Part shown: positions 33,189-42,569 of the stretch, piece after piece | Layout of the letters: each line of letters begins with the position of its first letter | Position numbering within the stretch: position 1 is the stretch's first letter | Origin: Fibrobacter sp. UWR2 | GTDB taxonomy: Bacteria > Fibrobacterota > Fibrobacteria > Fibrobacterales > Fibrobacteraceae | Assembly (NCBI RefSeq): GCF_002210285.1 | Contig: NZ_MWQE01000002.1 | Span: 310,001 to 374,000 of the forward strand | Length of the DNA: 64,000 nt | Direction of reading: 5' to 3' | The notes under the pieces: generated by a model | What the model was told of the DNA's origin: nothing | The model's database searches: none | Seen by the model: only the letters and a program-made list of their open reading frames with translations | Made by a program: the position numbers and the translations under genes

Positions 33189-35065
33189 CGGTTGCGTATT
33201 TTTGAAATTCTCGACATTCCGTTATCCAGAATTTCTTTCTTGATATATACGCCGTCATTATCCGGTTTTGCATTGAGCCTTTGGCCGTTCATGCTGAAGT
33301 ATTCCGTACGGACGACTTTGCCCATGAACTTGAGGTCGAAAACGTTCTTGCCTGTATCTTTTACGATACGGATTGTAGTGGTATCCGGTTCCTTATACGG
33401 CTTGTCAGGGTCGTCTACGACCAGCTTGATTTTTGCCTGGCTCTTGCAGCCGGTCTCGTTCGTGTAGGTCACGGTGTAGTAGCCGCTATAGTCGCCGTCT
33501 ACATTCTTGAGCGTGTTCTCGCGGGTGGTGGACTTGAATCCTCTGGGGCCTTCCCAGCTCCAGATTTTGCCGTCCCACGGGTGTGGGCCGAACTGCACCG
33601 TAGCGCCCTTCGCAACCTTCAAGTCGAGGGTTTCGTTCCAGCCGTCTTCGCCGACCTTTACGTAGGGGATAATCTTCGTGCCGCTGCATGGGCCTACGAT
33701 CTTTTTGCCATCACACACGCCGATGGAATCGGGTATGTCGATAATGCGTGGCTCGAAATCCTTGGAGGGGAAGGCCTTCAGGAGGGCAGAGGTTTCTTCG
33801 GCTGTAATCGGGAGTACCGTGCCGTGCCTCGGGGTGAAAGCCCCCTTCATTTCGGTATTCTGCACGAACGTGAAAGTGTTGAGGTCGGGGCTGCTCGTGA
33901 ACTGGTAATGGCCGTTGTTGTAGCAGTCGTACATCAGTATCCAGGAATTCTGGTTGATGAGCTTGAATACTCCGGCGCCCTCTACGGCCTCGGTCGTCTG
34001 CTGTAGGGCCTTGCTGGGCTTGCTCCACTGCGACCCGGAGGCGGCTCCGCTTTTGGGCAGGAGCGTCTGTGCGGTCACCTTGCATATTCCGCCGTCGCCC
34101 TCATTCTTGTAGAAGGCGTGGTACAGCCCGTCTATCTTGTTGTAGACGATGTCCATGTCGATGGTGGATTTTCCGCGGTCAAAGAAGTGTATGGGGTCGC
34201 CTTCCAAATCGGTAAAGTTCTTGTTCGAGTAGGCGTAAAATACTTTGTCGTAGCTGATGGTGCCGTCGTTGGTTAACAGCGAAAAATAAACGAGCGGGCG
34301 GCCCTTGGTGCCGTCTCCGTTATCGTAGGTGTCGTCCCAGAATGTTTCGGGGGCCCACACGCGGGTCACGTTCGCGAAGTTCTTGCCCTTGTACTTTTCG
34401 GGGAAGTGTACGGTGCTGTGCTCCCAGTTGATGAGGTCGCGGGAGCGCATGAGTACCATGCCGCGGTTGCTTGCCCAGCCTTCGGCGCTCTTCATGTCGG
34501 TATTCACCATGTAGAACCAGCCGTCGGGCGCTCGCAGCACGTGCGGGTCTCGGAGCCCCTTCTTGATGCTTACCGTGTCGGCGCCCACCACGCGGTTCCC
34601 GTTATTTATCGCGGTAAAGTTGTAGCCGTCGTTGCTGAGGGCGTAATAGATGTTTTCGTTGTTGTTTGCCGGGAAATACGCGAAAAGGTAGTTGGAGTAG
34701 GGCTCGTACCCGTGGATGGAGACCTTGATCGGTACATCCTGCGTCTTTGTGCTTAGGCCGTCGTGGACGGTCGCCGTGAGGGTTACTTCCTTGTTTTCTC
34801 CGACAAACCTTCCGTTGATGTGTCCGTCATGGGTGAGGAACAGGGTATCGCTGCTTTTCCACGTGATGGGGAAGGTCTCTCCGGCAATCTTAATCGTATC
34901 GAGGAGGGAGAGGTCGGTATAGAGGTCCTTGGCCGTGTTGCCTAAGCTCATGCTTACGCTGTCGACTGCGCACCAGAACGGGGCGACGACATCTTCCTGG
35001 GCAAGGACCGTTGTGGAGAAGGCCACGCCCATGGTGAGTGTTGTACATAAAATGCGTTGGTTCAT
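33185..35065 (-). CDS. Secreted GH43-like glycosidase with C-terminal sorting domain
   Basis: 626 residues from MNQRILCTTLTMGVAF, a signal peptide ending in VLA. An Ig-like domain follows (about 45-120). The five-bladed propeller is recognised by IYYALSNDGYNF, GLRDPHVLRAPDGWFYMVNTD, RVWAPETFWDD and DMDIVYNKIDGLYHAFY, whose acidic residues fit the GH43 active site (arabinan/xylan-type side-chain hydrolases). The last ~60 residues (FSMNGQRLNAKPDNDGVYI) resemble the end of the adhesin at 46484, a type IX-like sorting signal. A GGGAAAAGAG precedes the ATG; the longer upstream frame is rejected as it lacks a signal peptide. Substrate not determined. Confidence 0.82.
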   Translation of the reverse strand: MNQRILCTTLTMGVAFSTTVLAQEDVVAPFWCAVDSVSMSLGNTAKDLYTDLSLLDTIKIAGETFPITWKSSDTLFLTHDGHINGRFVGENKEVTLTATVHDGLSTKTQDVPIKVSIHGYEPYSNYLFAYFPANNNENIYYALSNDGYNFTAINNGNRVVGADTVSIKKGLRDPHVLRAPDGWFYMVNTDMKSAEGWASNRGMVLMRSRDLINWEHSTVHFPEKYKGKNFANVTRVWAPETFWDDTYDNGDGTKGRPLVYFSLLTNDGTISYDKVFYAYSNKNFTDLEGDPIHFFDRGKSTIDMDIVYNKIDGLYHAFYKNEGDGGICKVTAQTLLPKSGAASGSQWSKPSKALQQTTEAVEGAGVFKLINQNSWILMYDCYNNGHYQFTSSPDLNTFTFVQNTEMKGAFTPRHGTVLPITAEETSALLKAFPSKDFEPRIIDIPDSIGVCDGKKIVGPCSGTKIIPYVKVGEDGWNETLDLKVAKGATVQFGPHPWDGKIWSWEGPRGFKSTTRENTLKNVDGDYSGYYTVTYTNETGCKSQAKIKLVVDDPDKPYKEPDTTTIRIVKDTGKNVFDLKFMGKVVRTEYFSMNGQRLNAKPDNDGVYIKKEILDNGMSRISKIRNR

Positions 35066-35088
35066 ACTCTTTTCCCGGTATCCTCTAC

Positions 35089-35094
35089 AATATA
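35089..35094 (-). promoter_or_regulatory. -10 element TATATT of the GH43-like gene
   Basis: TATATT on the minus strand, 23 nt before the ATG at 35065, leaving a short leader that holds a ribosome site. Confidence 0.45.
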
Positions 35095-35240
35095 TATACA
35101 GGATGCGTAAATTTCCTGAAAAAACCCTATTTTGTATAGAAAAATTGTCCATTGGGAGCAAAATCGCATTTTTACGCGCTTTTTATCTTACATATTCCAT
35201 TTTGGAATAGAATAGGTTGATTTATTTTGATTTTTAAGCA

Positions 35241-35248
35241 TATATTTG
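35241..35248 (+). promoter_or_regulatory. Promoter of the HD-GYP/hybrid kinase operon
   Basis: TATATTTG at 35241-35248, with TTGATT about 18 nt upstream. Only GGCT separates the element from the ATG at 35253, predicting a leaderless mRNA. Confidence 0.6.
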
Positions 35249-35252
35249 GGCT

Positions 35253-36323
35253 ATGGAACAGGCAAGAGCCAAGATTTTAGTTGTTGACGACACCAAGACC
35301 AACATTGAGGTCCTGGAAAACGTATTGATGGATTTTTATGACGTTTATGTGGCAAAAAACGGGAAAAAGGCGCTAGAAATTGCCGAAAAGGTCCTTCCGG
35401 ACCTGATTCTTCTCGATGTAATGATGCCCGAAATGAACGGTTATGAAACTTTGAAAGTCATGAGGGAGATGGACACCCTCAAGGATATTCCTGTATTTTT
35501 CCTGACGGCAAAATCCGATAACGAGAGCGAGCAGACCGGTCTCGACCTGGGTGCCGTAGACTATATCGGGAAACCCTTCAACCCGCAACTTGTCCTGTTG
35601 CGCGTGAAGAACCAACTGGAATACAAGCGGCAGCGCGACCATCTGCATGAACTTGTCGACGAGAAGACGGCGGACTTGCGCCGTACCCTGAAGGTCATGC
35701 TCACGAGTCTTGGCTCGCTGGCCGAATTCCGCGATCCCGAGACGGGCGAGCACATCAAGCGTACACAGGTCATTGTACAGCGCCTGGCCGAGGTCCTCCA
35801 GAAGAACCCGAAGTTCGCACAGGCGATTCCTTCGAGCGAGTACGTGGACTACTACGCGACTGCGGCCCCGCTGCACGATATCGGCAAGGTCGGTATCGAA
35901 GACGAGATCTTGCGCAAGCCTGCAAAACTTAACGAGCAGGAACGCGAGATCATGAGCAAGCACCCGAAAATGGGCTACGACGTGCTCATGGATGCCACCA
36001 AGGAACTGCACGATAACCCGATGGTGAAGATTGCCGCCGATATCGCATGGGCGCATCACGAAAGGTGGGACGGCGAAGGCTACCCGCGAAAGCTCAAGGG
36101 TGAGGAGATTCCCGTTGGCGCGCGCCTCATGGCTGTGGCCGACGTCTACGATGCCCTCGTTTCACGCAGGCCCTACAAGGAGGCGTACCCGCACCGCTTT
36201 GCCGTAGACGAGATTGTCGCTGCTCGCGGGAGCCAGTTCGACCCGGATGTTGTCGATGCCTTCCTGACTATTGCCGAAGACTTGCCCAGGATTTACGAAC
36301 AGTTTAAGGACCAGAATCGTTGA
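35253..36323 (+). CDS. Response regulator with HD-GYP domain (c-di-GMP phosphodiesterase)
   Basis: 356 residues. A receiver domain (1-125; phospho-acceptor Asp55 in [10 protein letters not shown], switch Lys in IGKPFNPQ) is joined by a short coiled coil to an HD-GYP domain. The metal-binding HD pair is His208-Asp209 (LHDIGKVG) and the second block [11 protein letters not shown] is at 268-278, including the GYP triad, so the enzyme should hydrolyse c-di-GMP to GMP or pGpG as RpfG does. The next gene, a large hybrid kinase, overlaps or abuts its stop codon and is the obvious candidate to phosphorylate Asp55. Confidence 0.93.
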   Translation: MEQARAKILVVDDTKTNIEVLENVLMDFYDVYVAKNGKKALEIAEKVLPDLILLDVMMPEMNGYETLKVMREMDTLKDIPVFFLTAKSDNESEQTGLDLGAVDYIGKPFNPQLVLLRVKNQLEYKRQRDHLHELVDEKTADLRRTLKVMLTSLGSLAEFRDPETGEHIKRTQVIVQRLAEVLQKNPKFAQAIPSSEYVDYYATAAPLHDIGKVGIEDEILRKPAKLNEQEREIMSKHPKMGYDVLMDATKELHDNPMVKIAADIAWAHHERWDGEGYPRKLKGEEIPVGARLMAVADVYDALVSRRPYKEAYPHRFAVDEIVAARGSQFDPDVVDAFLTIAEDLPRIYEQFKDQNR

Positions 36324-39300
36324 CAAGGAACTTAGTGAATTCAAAGCGCCGCAAGCTCAGCTGGCGTATTTCGATTGTCTACATGGTACCGCTTGTCATA
36401 GCGGCGGTTCTTCTTGTTTTTGCGTTCCTGTTCTACCTTGAAAACACGCTTATCTCTACAGCCTACAGCAGTTCCGAGATGCGCCTCCACAAGACCGTCG
36501 AGGCCTGCGAGAATATCCTGAACAAGTACCAGGGCGAATTCAGCAAGTTCATCTCGAATGTCGGTTCTATCAACAAGCAGAATGCAAAGGCCACGCTTGG
36601 CAAGCGTATCCTGAAGGATGACCGCATTCTCGACATGTTCTACGGGTCTTCCGATGGCGAGTACATCAGTGCCCGCGGCAACACGCTCGATAAGGGCGTG
36701 TCCGAGTTCCGTACCAAGGACTGGTTCCTCGAGGCTTCCCGAAACAAGGGAGTGGCCATTACGGGCCCCACCATGCGCAAGGCCTTCAATAAGCAGGTCC
36801 TGACCCTTTCGCAGGCCGTCCGCGACAAGAACAACCGCGTCAAGGGTGTCGTTGCCGAAGACCTGGACATGCAGATGCTTAGCCAGGCCATGAGTGATGG
36901 CATCGACAAGTCCGATGGCGGCATTATCCTGATGCTCGACAACAGCAGCAATATATTTGCCTACTATCCTGAACAGACGAACCTTGGCAAGATCGACCTG
37001 GACAGTATTAACGCCCTGCTCGACATGGTGACGAGCGAAGTGGACGTGGATTCGCTCCTGATGTACGGTAACGGCAACGTAGTCCGCTTCGAGAAGACGA
37101 CGAACCACCGCCAGAGTTTCGTGTTTATCGTTTCCGCGATGACGAAGAACCCGTACTACCTGGTCCGTATCCTGCACCAGAATACCGTGGTCGCCAAGTT
37201 CAACGAACGCTTCCAGGGAATCAAGTTCGCGCTTATCCTGGCGGTTATTGTGCTCATGTCCATTGCGGGTCTTGCCGCGCGGATACTCTTCAAGCGTTTT
37301 ATCGAGAAGGACCTAAAGGACAGCGTGAGTTCGAGTTCGCTGTTCGATACGCTGCTTTCGAGCCCGAACATGACGCTTATCCTCACGAACGAGACCTTCG
37401 ACATTCTGCAGGCGAGCAGCAATGTGGTGGAGTTCTTTACCGGTGGGGGCGAAGATATCAAGGGCGATGCCCTGTGGAAGTATATTCCCTCGGACCAGTT
37501 CAAGAAATTTGCGCATCATGTTGCCCTTGGCGGCGAACTGCATCCGAGTGAACGCAGGACCATCGTGATGGTCAAGAACTCGGAAGGCGAGGAGTACTGG
37601 TGGAATATCTTCTTTCAGTTCCTTTCCGAAGACGATGGCAGTATCCGCTACCTGTTCATGATTGACGATGCGACGAGCGGCATCCAGAAGGATACCATTC
37701 TCGATACCATCATGCTTTCTGCCGACCGCTCGTTCCTCATGATTTTCGACCGCACGCTACATATCAAGTACATGTCGAAGCAGCTGGGCGATATTTTCCA
37801 GAAGGACTGGCGCGAACTTATCGGGCTTTCGCTTACCGAACTTGCCTCTTGCGGCATTCCTGACAACGTAATGAAGGAACTTGTTAAGGCGTTCCGTGAC
37901 CGCGAAACGTGGAAGGATTCGTTTATGTTGCCTTCGAACGAGGGCCACGGCGAAATCTGGTTCCGCGGCGAGGCGGTGACGCTAAAGGCCGAGGAGGCCG
38001 TGGTCGGTTACATGTTCTCGATGACCGACATTTCCGAAATTATCGAGGCCCGTGAAATCGCGGAGCAGGCCACGCAGGCGAAGAGCGAGTTCCTCGCCAA
38101 CATGAGCCACGAAATCCGCACGCCGATGAACGCGATTATCGGCATGGCGCACCTTATTTCCGAAACAGACCTTTCCGAACGCCAGCGCGGCTTTGTCGAC
38201 CGCATAAGCCATGCGGCCAAGTCGCTGCTCGGGATTATCAACAACATTCTGGACTTCTCGAAGATCGAGGCGAAGAAGCAGGAACTCGAAGTTACGCCGT
38301 TCGTACTGCAGGATGTCATCAGCGAGGTGGCCTCGCTTGCCGAAGTCCGCATTGCAGGGCGTCCGATTGAACTTATCGTGGATGTGGACCCGGATATTCC
38401 CGAGACGCTCATGGGCGACCCGCTGCGTCTATCCCAGATTTTCACGAACCTCGTGAACAATGCCACAAAGTTTACCGAGAAGGGCGATATCACGCTCAAG
38501 GTGGAACTCGAGAACATTACCGAGAAGAACGTCCGCCTGGCCTTCAGCGTGAAGGATACGGGTATCGGCATGACGCCCGAACAGTTGGGCAGGCTCTTTA
38601 ACGCGTTTACGCAGGCCGATGGTTCCACTACGCGCAAGTATGGTGGAACGGGCCTCGGCCTTGTCATCTCCAAATCGCTCGTGGAACTCATGGGCGGCAA
38701 GATGCAGGTCGAAAGTACCTCCGGAGTGGGCTCTCGGTTCTTCTTCAGCATCTCGCTTCCGATTGCCCCGCAGGCGGGCGAACCCAAGTGGAAGTCCGTG
38801 CATACCTTCGATGGCAAGAACGTGCTGCTCGTGGATGACTGTGCCAATATGCGTGCGGTGCTGCGCCATATCCTCACGAAACTTCACTGCATTGTGGAAG
38901 AAGCCTGCTCTGCGGCAGAGGCGTTCGACCTTATCCAGGCACACGAGGAGGCGGGCGAGGATCCGTACGACTTCTTTATTGTCGACTACAAGATGGGCCT
39001 CGAGACCGGATTCGACTTCGCTAAGGGCATTCCGGAGTCGATGCAGATTGTGCCGAAGATTCTCATGCACCCGCTGCACTTCGAGGAAAGCGAACACGAG
39101 ACGGCGCTGATGCTCGGCTACAACAGCTGCTTGCCTAAACCGCCGCAGATTAGCTCGATTCTCAGTTCCCTCCAGGAGGCGCTGGGCCTCAAGCTCACGT
39201 ACCAGAAGGCCATCAAGAAGGAAAACCGCAAGATCTACTTCAAGCCGGCGAAGATCCTGCTTGTCGAAGACAACCTGATGAACCAGGAACTCGCTACGTC

Positions 39301-40306
39301 GCTCCTGAACACGGTTGGCCTTACCACCATGATTGCGAACAACGGAAAGGAAGCCCTCGACCTGCTGAAACCGGGTTCGTTCGACCTCGTGCTCATGGAC
39401 TTGCAGATGCCTATCATGGACGGCCTTACCGCCACGAAGGAAATCCGCGACAAGGAAGACGAGTATTTCAGGAACGTGCCAATACTTGCGATGAGTGCGC
39501 GCGCCTTCCAGAAGGACAAGGAAGAATGCTTCGAGGCCGGCATGAACTCGTATATAGTGAAGCCGATCGACCCCTCGCTCCTTTACGAGGACCTGGCGAA
39601 GTACCTGCCCATCGCGTCGGAAAATGCCATACCGCAGAACAGAACGCTCGTTTCTACCGGAAGCGCGCAACTTGCAGACGACGATTCCAACTTCCTAGCG
39701 CATTTCTCGAAGGTTCGCGATTTCGATGCCTCTGTCGGCTTGTACCACGCGAACAACAACAAGACCATCTATGTCAGGATTTTGCATGGCTTTGTGCGAG
39801 ACTATAGCGGGAACAACTTCGAACTGCGCAAGTTGGTGGAGACCTCCAAGTTCGAGGAGGCGACCCGCATTACGCATACCATCAAGGGCCTTTGCGGTAC
39901 AATCGGTTCAAGCCATGTGCAGTCGCTCGGTGCTGCCGTGGAGGCGACGCTTTCGCAGAAGCTGCAAAACTTCGAGGAGTACAACAAGTTCGAGGCCGCT
40001 CTCCACAACCTCATCGAGGACTTGATTGTCGTGCTCAAGGATGTCGATTCGGACCAGCCTGTCGTCGCATCAAAGCGCGAGGATCCGGAGGCTGCCGGTA
40101 GGCTCAAGTCTGCCCTCGGCGATCTCAAGGTCGCGCTGGATTCCTGCTCGTCGACGAAGTGCAAGCGCATACTGGACGAATACGAAGGAATCGCATTCGA
40201 TGGCGATATCGAAGCCCTGTTACAGAAGATGGTGAACCAGGTGGACGACTACGAATTCAGCGAAGCGGCAGAAACGCTCGCCGAACTTGAAAAGAAACTG
40301 GGATAA
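36320..40306 (+). CDS. Hybrid sensor histidine kinase with two receivers and HPt domain
   Basis: About 1325 residues. Order: membrane helix ([22 protein letters not shown]), a Cache-type periplasmic sensor (50-290), helix 2 ([18 protein letters not shown]), two PAS-like domains (350-590), HisKA with His597 in [11 protein letters not shown], HATPase ([27 protein letters not shown]), receiver 1 (Asp889 in IVDYKMG), receiver 2 (Asp1027 in [13 protein letters not shown]) and a C-terminal HPt domain with His1186 in THTIKGLCG. Receiver 1 is degenerate next to receiver 2. The start may be TTG at 36320 (TTGA overlap) or, better, GTG at 36335 with AAGGA before it. It is coupled to the HD-GYP gene and probably controls it by phosphorelay. 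Confidence 0.92.
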   Translation: MTRNLVNSKRRKLSWRISIVYMVPLVIAAVLLVFAFLFYLENTLISTAYSSSEMRLHKTVEACENILNKYQGEFSKFISNVGSINKQNAKATLGKRILKDDRILDMFYGSSDGEYISARGNTLDKGVSEFRTKDWFLEASRNKGVAITGPTMRKAFNKQVLTLSQAVRDKNNRVKGVVAEDLDMQMLSQAMSDGIDKSDGGIILMLDNSSNIFAYYPEQTNLGKIDLDSINALLDMVTSEVDVDSLLMYGNGNVVRFEKTTNHRQSFVFIVSAMTKNPYYLVRILHQNTVVAKFNERFQGIKFALILAVIVLMSIAGLAARILFKRFIEKDLKDSVSSSSLFDTLLSSPNMTLILTNETFDILQASSNVVEFFTGGGEDIKGDALWKYIPSDQFKKFAHHVALGGELHPSERRTIVMVKNSEGEEYWWNIFFQFLSEDDGSIRYLFMIDDATSGIQKDTILDTIMLSADRSFLMIFDRTLHIKYMSKQLGDIFQKDWRELIGLSLTELASCGIPDNVMKELVKAFRDRETWKDSFMLPSNEGHGEIWFRGEAVTLKAEEAVVGYMFSMTDISEIIEAREIAEQATQAKSEFLANMSHEIRTPMNAIIGMAHLISETDLSERQRGFVDRISHAAKSLLGIINNILDFSKIEAKKQELEVTPFVLQDVISEVASLAEVRIAGRPIELIVDVDPDIPETLMGDPLRLSQIFTNLVNNATKFTEKGDITLKVELENITEKNVRLAFSVKDTGIGMTPEQLGRLFNAFTQADGSTTRKYGGTGLGLVISKSLVELMGGKMQVESTSGVGSRFFFSISLPIAPQAGEPKWKSVHTFDGKNVLLVDDCANMRAVLRHILTKLHCIVEEACSAAEAFDLIQAHEEAGEDPYDFFIVDYKMGLETGFDFAKGIPESMQIVPKILMHPLHFEESEHETALMLGYNSCLPKPPQISSILSSLQEALGLKLTYQKAIKKENRKIYFKPAKILLVEDNLMNQELATSLLNTVGLTTMIANNGKEALDLLKPGSFDLVLMDLQMPIMDGLTATKEIRDKEDEYFRNVPILAMSARAFQKDKEECFEAGMNSYIVKPIDPSLLYEDLAKYLPIASENAIPQNRTLVSTGSAQLADDDSNFLAHFSKVRDFDASVGLYHANNNKTIYVRILHGFVRDYSGNNFELRKLVETSKFEEATRITHTIKGLCGTIGSSHVQSLGAAVEATLSQKLQNFEEYNKFEAALHNLIEDLIVVLKDVDSDQPVVASKREDPEAAGRLKSALGDLKVALDSCSSTKCKRILDEYEGIAFDGDIEALLQKMVNQVDDYEFSEAAETLAELEKKLG

Positions 40307-40309
40307 AAA

Positions 40310-40335
40310 AAGTCGCCGTTTGATCGACGACTTTT
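40310..40335 (+). terminator. Terminator of the HD-GYP/hybrid kinase operon
   Basis: AAAGTCGCCG / CGACGACTTTT imperfect stem around TTTGAT, directly after the kinase stop codon. Confidence 0.65.
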
Positions 40336-40344
40336 CGCTAAAAC

Positions 40345-40378
40345 GTCATCCTGAGGGGCGAAGCCCCGAAGGATCCAG
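40345..40378. repeat. REP-like element, GTCATCCTGAGG type
   Basis: Element starting GTCATCCTGAGGGG with a GGGGC/GCCCC stem and ending GGATCCAG, in the gap between the convergent hybrid kinase and ilvD genes. Related in its GTCATCC start to the copies at 4343 and 42282. Confidence 0.7.
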
Positions 40379-40385
40379 ACCTGAA

Positions 40386-42257
40386 TTACTTCACACCGAT
40401 AAGGCTGAGGTCACGCACGGCACCCTTGTCGGCAGACGAAGCCATCGCGGCGTATGCCTGCAGTGCCTTGGATACCTTACGGTCGCGGTGTTCCGGCTGC
40501 CAAGCCTTGGCGCCGCGGGCTTCCATTTCCTTGCGGCGGGCGGCAAGTTCGTCGTCGGTGAGCTGCACGTTGATGCTGCGGTTCGGGATGTCGATTTCGA
40601 TGACATCGCCCGTGTGCACGAGGCCGATGTTACCCTTGTTGGCGGCTTCCGGAGAAGCGTGGCCGATGGAGAGGCCGCTCGTACCGCCGGAGAAGCGTCC
40701 GTCGGTGAGGAGTGCGCAGGACTTGCCGAGGTGACGGCTCTTGAGGTAAGAGGTCGGGTAGAGCATTTCCTGCATGCCGGGGCCACCCTTCGGGCCTTCG
40801 TAGCGGATGACGACCACGTCGCCGGCCTTCACCACGTTCGGGTCGAGAATGCCCTTCACGGCATCTTCCTGGCTTTCGAACACCACGGCGGGGCCGGTGA
40901 ACTTGAAGATGGATTCATCGACGCCGGCGGTCTTCACGATGCAGCCATCGACAGCGAGGTTACCGTACAGAACAGCGAGGCCGCCGTCCTTGGTGTAGGC
41001 GTGTTCGCCGTCGCGGATAGCGCCCGTGGCGCGGTCGAGATCGTGATCCGGGTACATGAAGTTCTGCGAGAAGGCGACCAGGTTGTACTTGCGGCCCGGG
41101 CCTGCGAGGTAGCGCTGCTTGGCTTCGGCAGTCGGGTTACGCTTGAGGTCGTTCACTTCGAGGGCTTCGCCCATGGTAGCGGCGTGAACGGTCTTTGCAT
41201 TCTTGTGGATGAGGCCCATGCGGTCGAGTTCGCCCATGATGCCCATGATGCCACCGGCGCGGTTCACGTTTTCCACGTGGATGTTGTGGACGGTCGGAGC
41301 CACCTTGCAGATGCACGGCGTGTTGCGGGAGAGGCGGTCGATATCCTTCATGGTGAAATCGACACCCGCTTCCTGGGCCACGGCGAGCAGGTGGAGCACT
41401 GTGTTGGAGGAACCGCCCATGGCGATGTCGAGGCGCATGGCGTTTTCGAAGGCGTCCTTTGTGGCGATGCTGCGCGGGAGGATGCTGTCGTCGTTCAAAT
41501 CGTAATACTGGTGGCAGAGTTCCACGATGCGCTTGCCGGCGGCTTCGAACAGTTTCTTGCGTTCGGCGTGGGTCGCGACGATGGTGCCGTTGCCTGGGAG
41601 GCTAAGGCCCAAGGCTTCGGTCAAAGAGTTCATGGAGTTTGCGGTGAACATGCCGGAGCAGGAACCGCAAGTGGGGCAGGAGTTCGCTTCGATGGCGGCC
41701 ACGTCTTCGTCGCTGACGGAGCTGTCGGCGGAATCGATCATGGCGTCAATCAGGTCGAGGGCGCGGTCCTTGCCGTCCTTCGTGGTCACGTGGCCGGCTT
41801 CCATCGGGCCGCCGCTGACGAAGATTGCGGGGATGTTGAGGCGCATGGCGGCCATGAGCATGCCCGGAGTCACCTTGTCGCAGTTAGAGATGCAAACGAG
41901 GGCGTCGGCGCGGTGGGCGTTTGCCATGTATTCGGTGGAGTCGGCGATAAGGTCGCGGGAGGGAAGGCTGTAGAGCATGCCGTCGTGGCCCATGGCGATA
42001 CCGTCGTCCACGGCGATGGTGTTCATTTCCTTGGCGACACCGCCGGCGGCTTCAATCGCGCGGGCGACCACCTGGCCCAAGTCCTTCAGGTGAACGTGTC
42101 CCGGAACAAACTGGGTATAGCTGTTCACCACGCAAATCACCGGCTTACCAAAGTCTTCCACCTTGGTTCCAGTTGCGTGCCACAGGGCGCGTGCACCGGC
42201 CATTTCACGGCCTTCCATAGTCTTGAGCGAACGAAGTTTCGGCATAATAATCCTCAT
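40386..42257 (-). CDS. ilvD: Dihydroxy-acid dehydratase
   Basis: 623 residues. IlvD dehydrates dihydroxy-acids to 2-keto acids in valine, leucine and isoleucine synthesis using an Fe-S cluster. Cluster Cys residues are in [13 protein letters not shown] and [19 protein letters not shown]; the Mg-binding and catalytic blocks ([32 protein letters not shown]) are complete. Length matches the E. coli-type (616 aa) [4Fe-4S] enzymes. An AGGAT site precedes the ATG. Its 5' leader contains a REP-like element between complementary 9-mers (separate entries). A 674-codon open frame on the opposite strand is not a gene. Confidence 0.96.
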   Translation of the reverse strand: MRIIMPKLRSLKTMEGREMAGARALWHATGTKVEDFGKPVICVVNSYTQFVPGHVHLKDLGQVVARAIEAAGGVAKEMNTIAVDDGIAMGHDGMLYSLPSRDLIADSTEYMANAHRADALVCISNCDKVTPGMLMAAMRLNIPAIFVSGGPMEAGHVTTKDGKDRALDLIDAMIDSADSSVSDEDVAAIEANSCPTCGSCSGMFTANSMNSLTEALGLSLPGNGTIVATHAERKKLFEAAGKRIVELCHQYYDLNDDSILPRSIATKDAFENAMRLDIAMGGSSNTVLHLLAVAQEAGVDFTMKDIDRLSRNTPCICKVAPTVHNIHVENVNRAGGIMGIMGELDRMGLIHKNAKTVHAATMGEALEVNDLKRNPTAEAKQRYLAGPGRKYNLVAFSQNFMYPDHDLDRATGAIRDGEHAYTKDGGLAVLYGNLAVDGCIVKTAGVDESIFKFTGPAVVFESQEDAVKGILDPNVVKAGDVVVIRYEGPKGGPGMQEMLYPTSYLKSRHLGKSCALLTDGRFSGGTSGLSIGHASPEAANKGNIGLVHTGDVIEIDIPNRSINVQLTDDELAARRKEMEARGAKAWQPEHRDRKVSKALQAYAAMASSADKGAVRDLSLIGVK

Positions 42258-42263
42258 AGATGT

Positions 42264-42359
42264 GGCGTCCCCACTTACATTGTCATCCCCGGCTTGACCG
42301 GGGATCTTTAATGGGGTGTGCCTTTGTTTGGTGCTGAAATGTAGAAAAAAGGGGACGCC
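42264..42359 (-). promoter_or_regulatory. Leader of ilvD with long-range stem
   Basis: GGCGTCCCC (42264-42272 on plus) and GGGGACGCC (42351-42359) are perfect complements about 78 nt apart, so an ilvD leader RNA starting upstream could fold a 9-bp stem that encloses the REP hairpin and closes just before the ribosome site. TATAAA at about 42366-42371 on the minus strand is a possible -10. No leader peptide is seen. Confidence 0.4.
42282..42306. repeat. Dispersed palindromic repeat (REP-like), copy 2
   Basis: Identical over 25 bases to the copy at 4343-4367 (GTCATCCCCGG to CCGGGGATC), here in the upstream region of ilvD. Confidence 0.85.
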
Positions 42360-42538
42360 TTGGCCGATTTATACTCCGAAGGGGTGGTGAAGGCCCTAAA
42401 AATTCAAAATTTGCGCTAAATCACACAATTTTTGTCGGATTTTGGTGCGTGAACGCCTGTGCAAGTGACTCGGGTCACGATTTTTGCTACAAATTCTGTT
42501 TTTTTTCCTAAAAATATGTGATTTTACATAAAAAATGC

Positions 42539-42546
42539 TAAATTTG
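42539..42546 (+). promoter_or_regulatory. -10 element TAAATTTG of the adhesin-peptide-nucleotidyltransferase unit
   Basis: TAAATTTG (TAnnTTTG) lies 23 nt before the ATG at 42570; an AGAGGTG ribosome site is in between. The rest of the 42258-42569 gap is AT-rich and shows no gene. Confidence 0.55.
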
Positions 42547-42569
42547 GGCAAAAAAAAAGAGGTGTAACT

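Noticed and set aside
40287..42311. 674-codon open frame on the plus strand opposite ilvD
   Set aside because: Translation is His/Val/Asp-rich with no family pattern and lies wholly antisense to a complete ilvD; it results from strong third-position GC bias.
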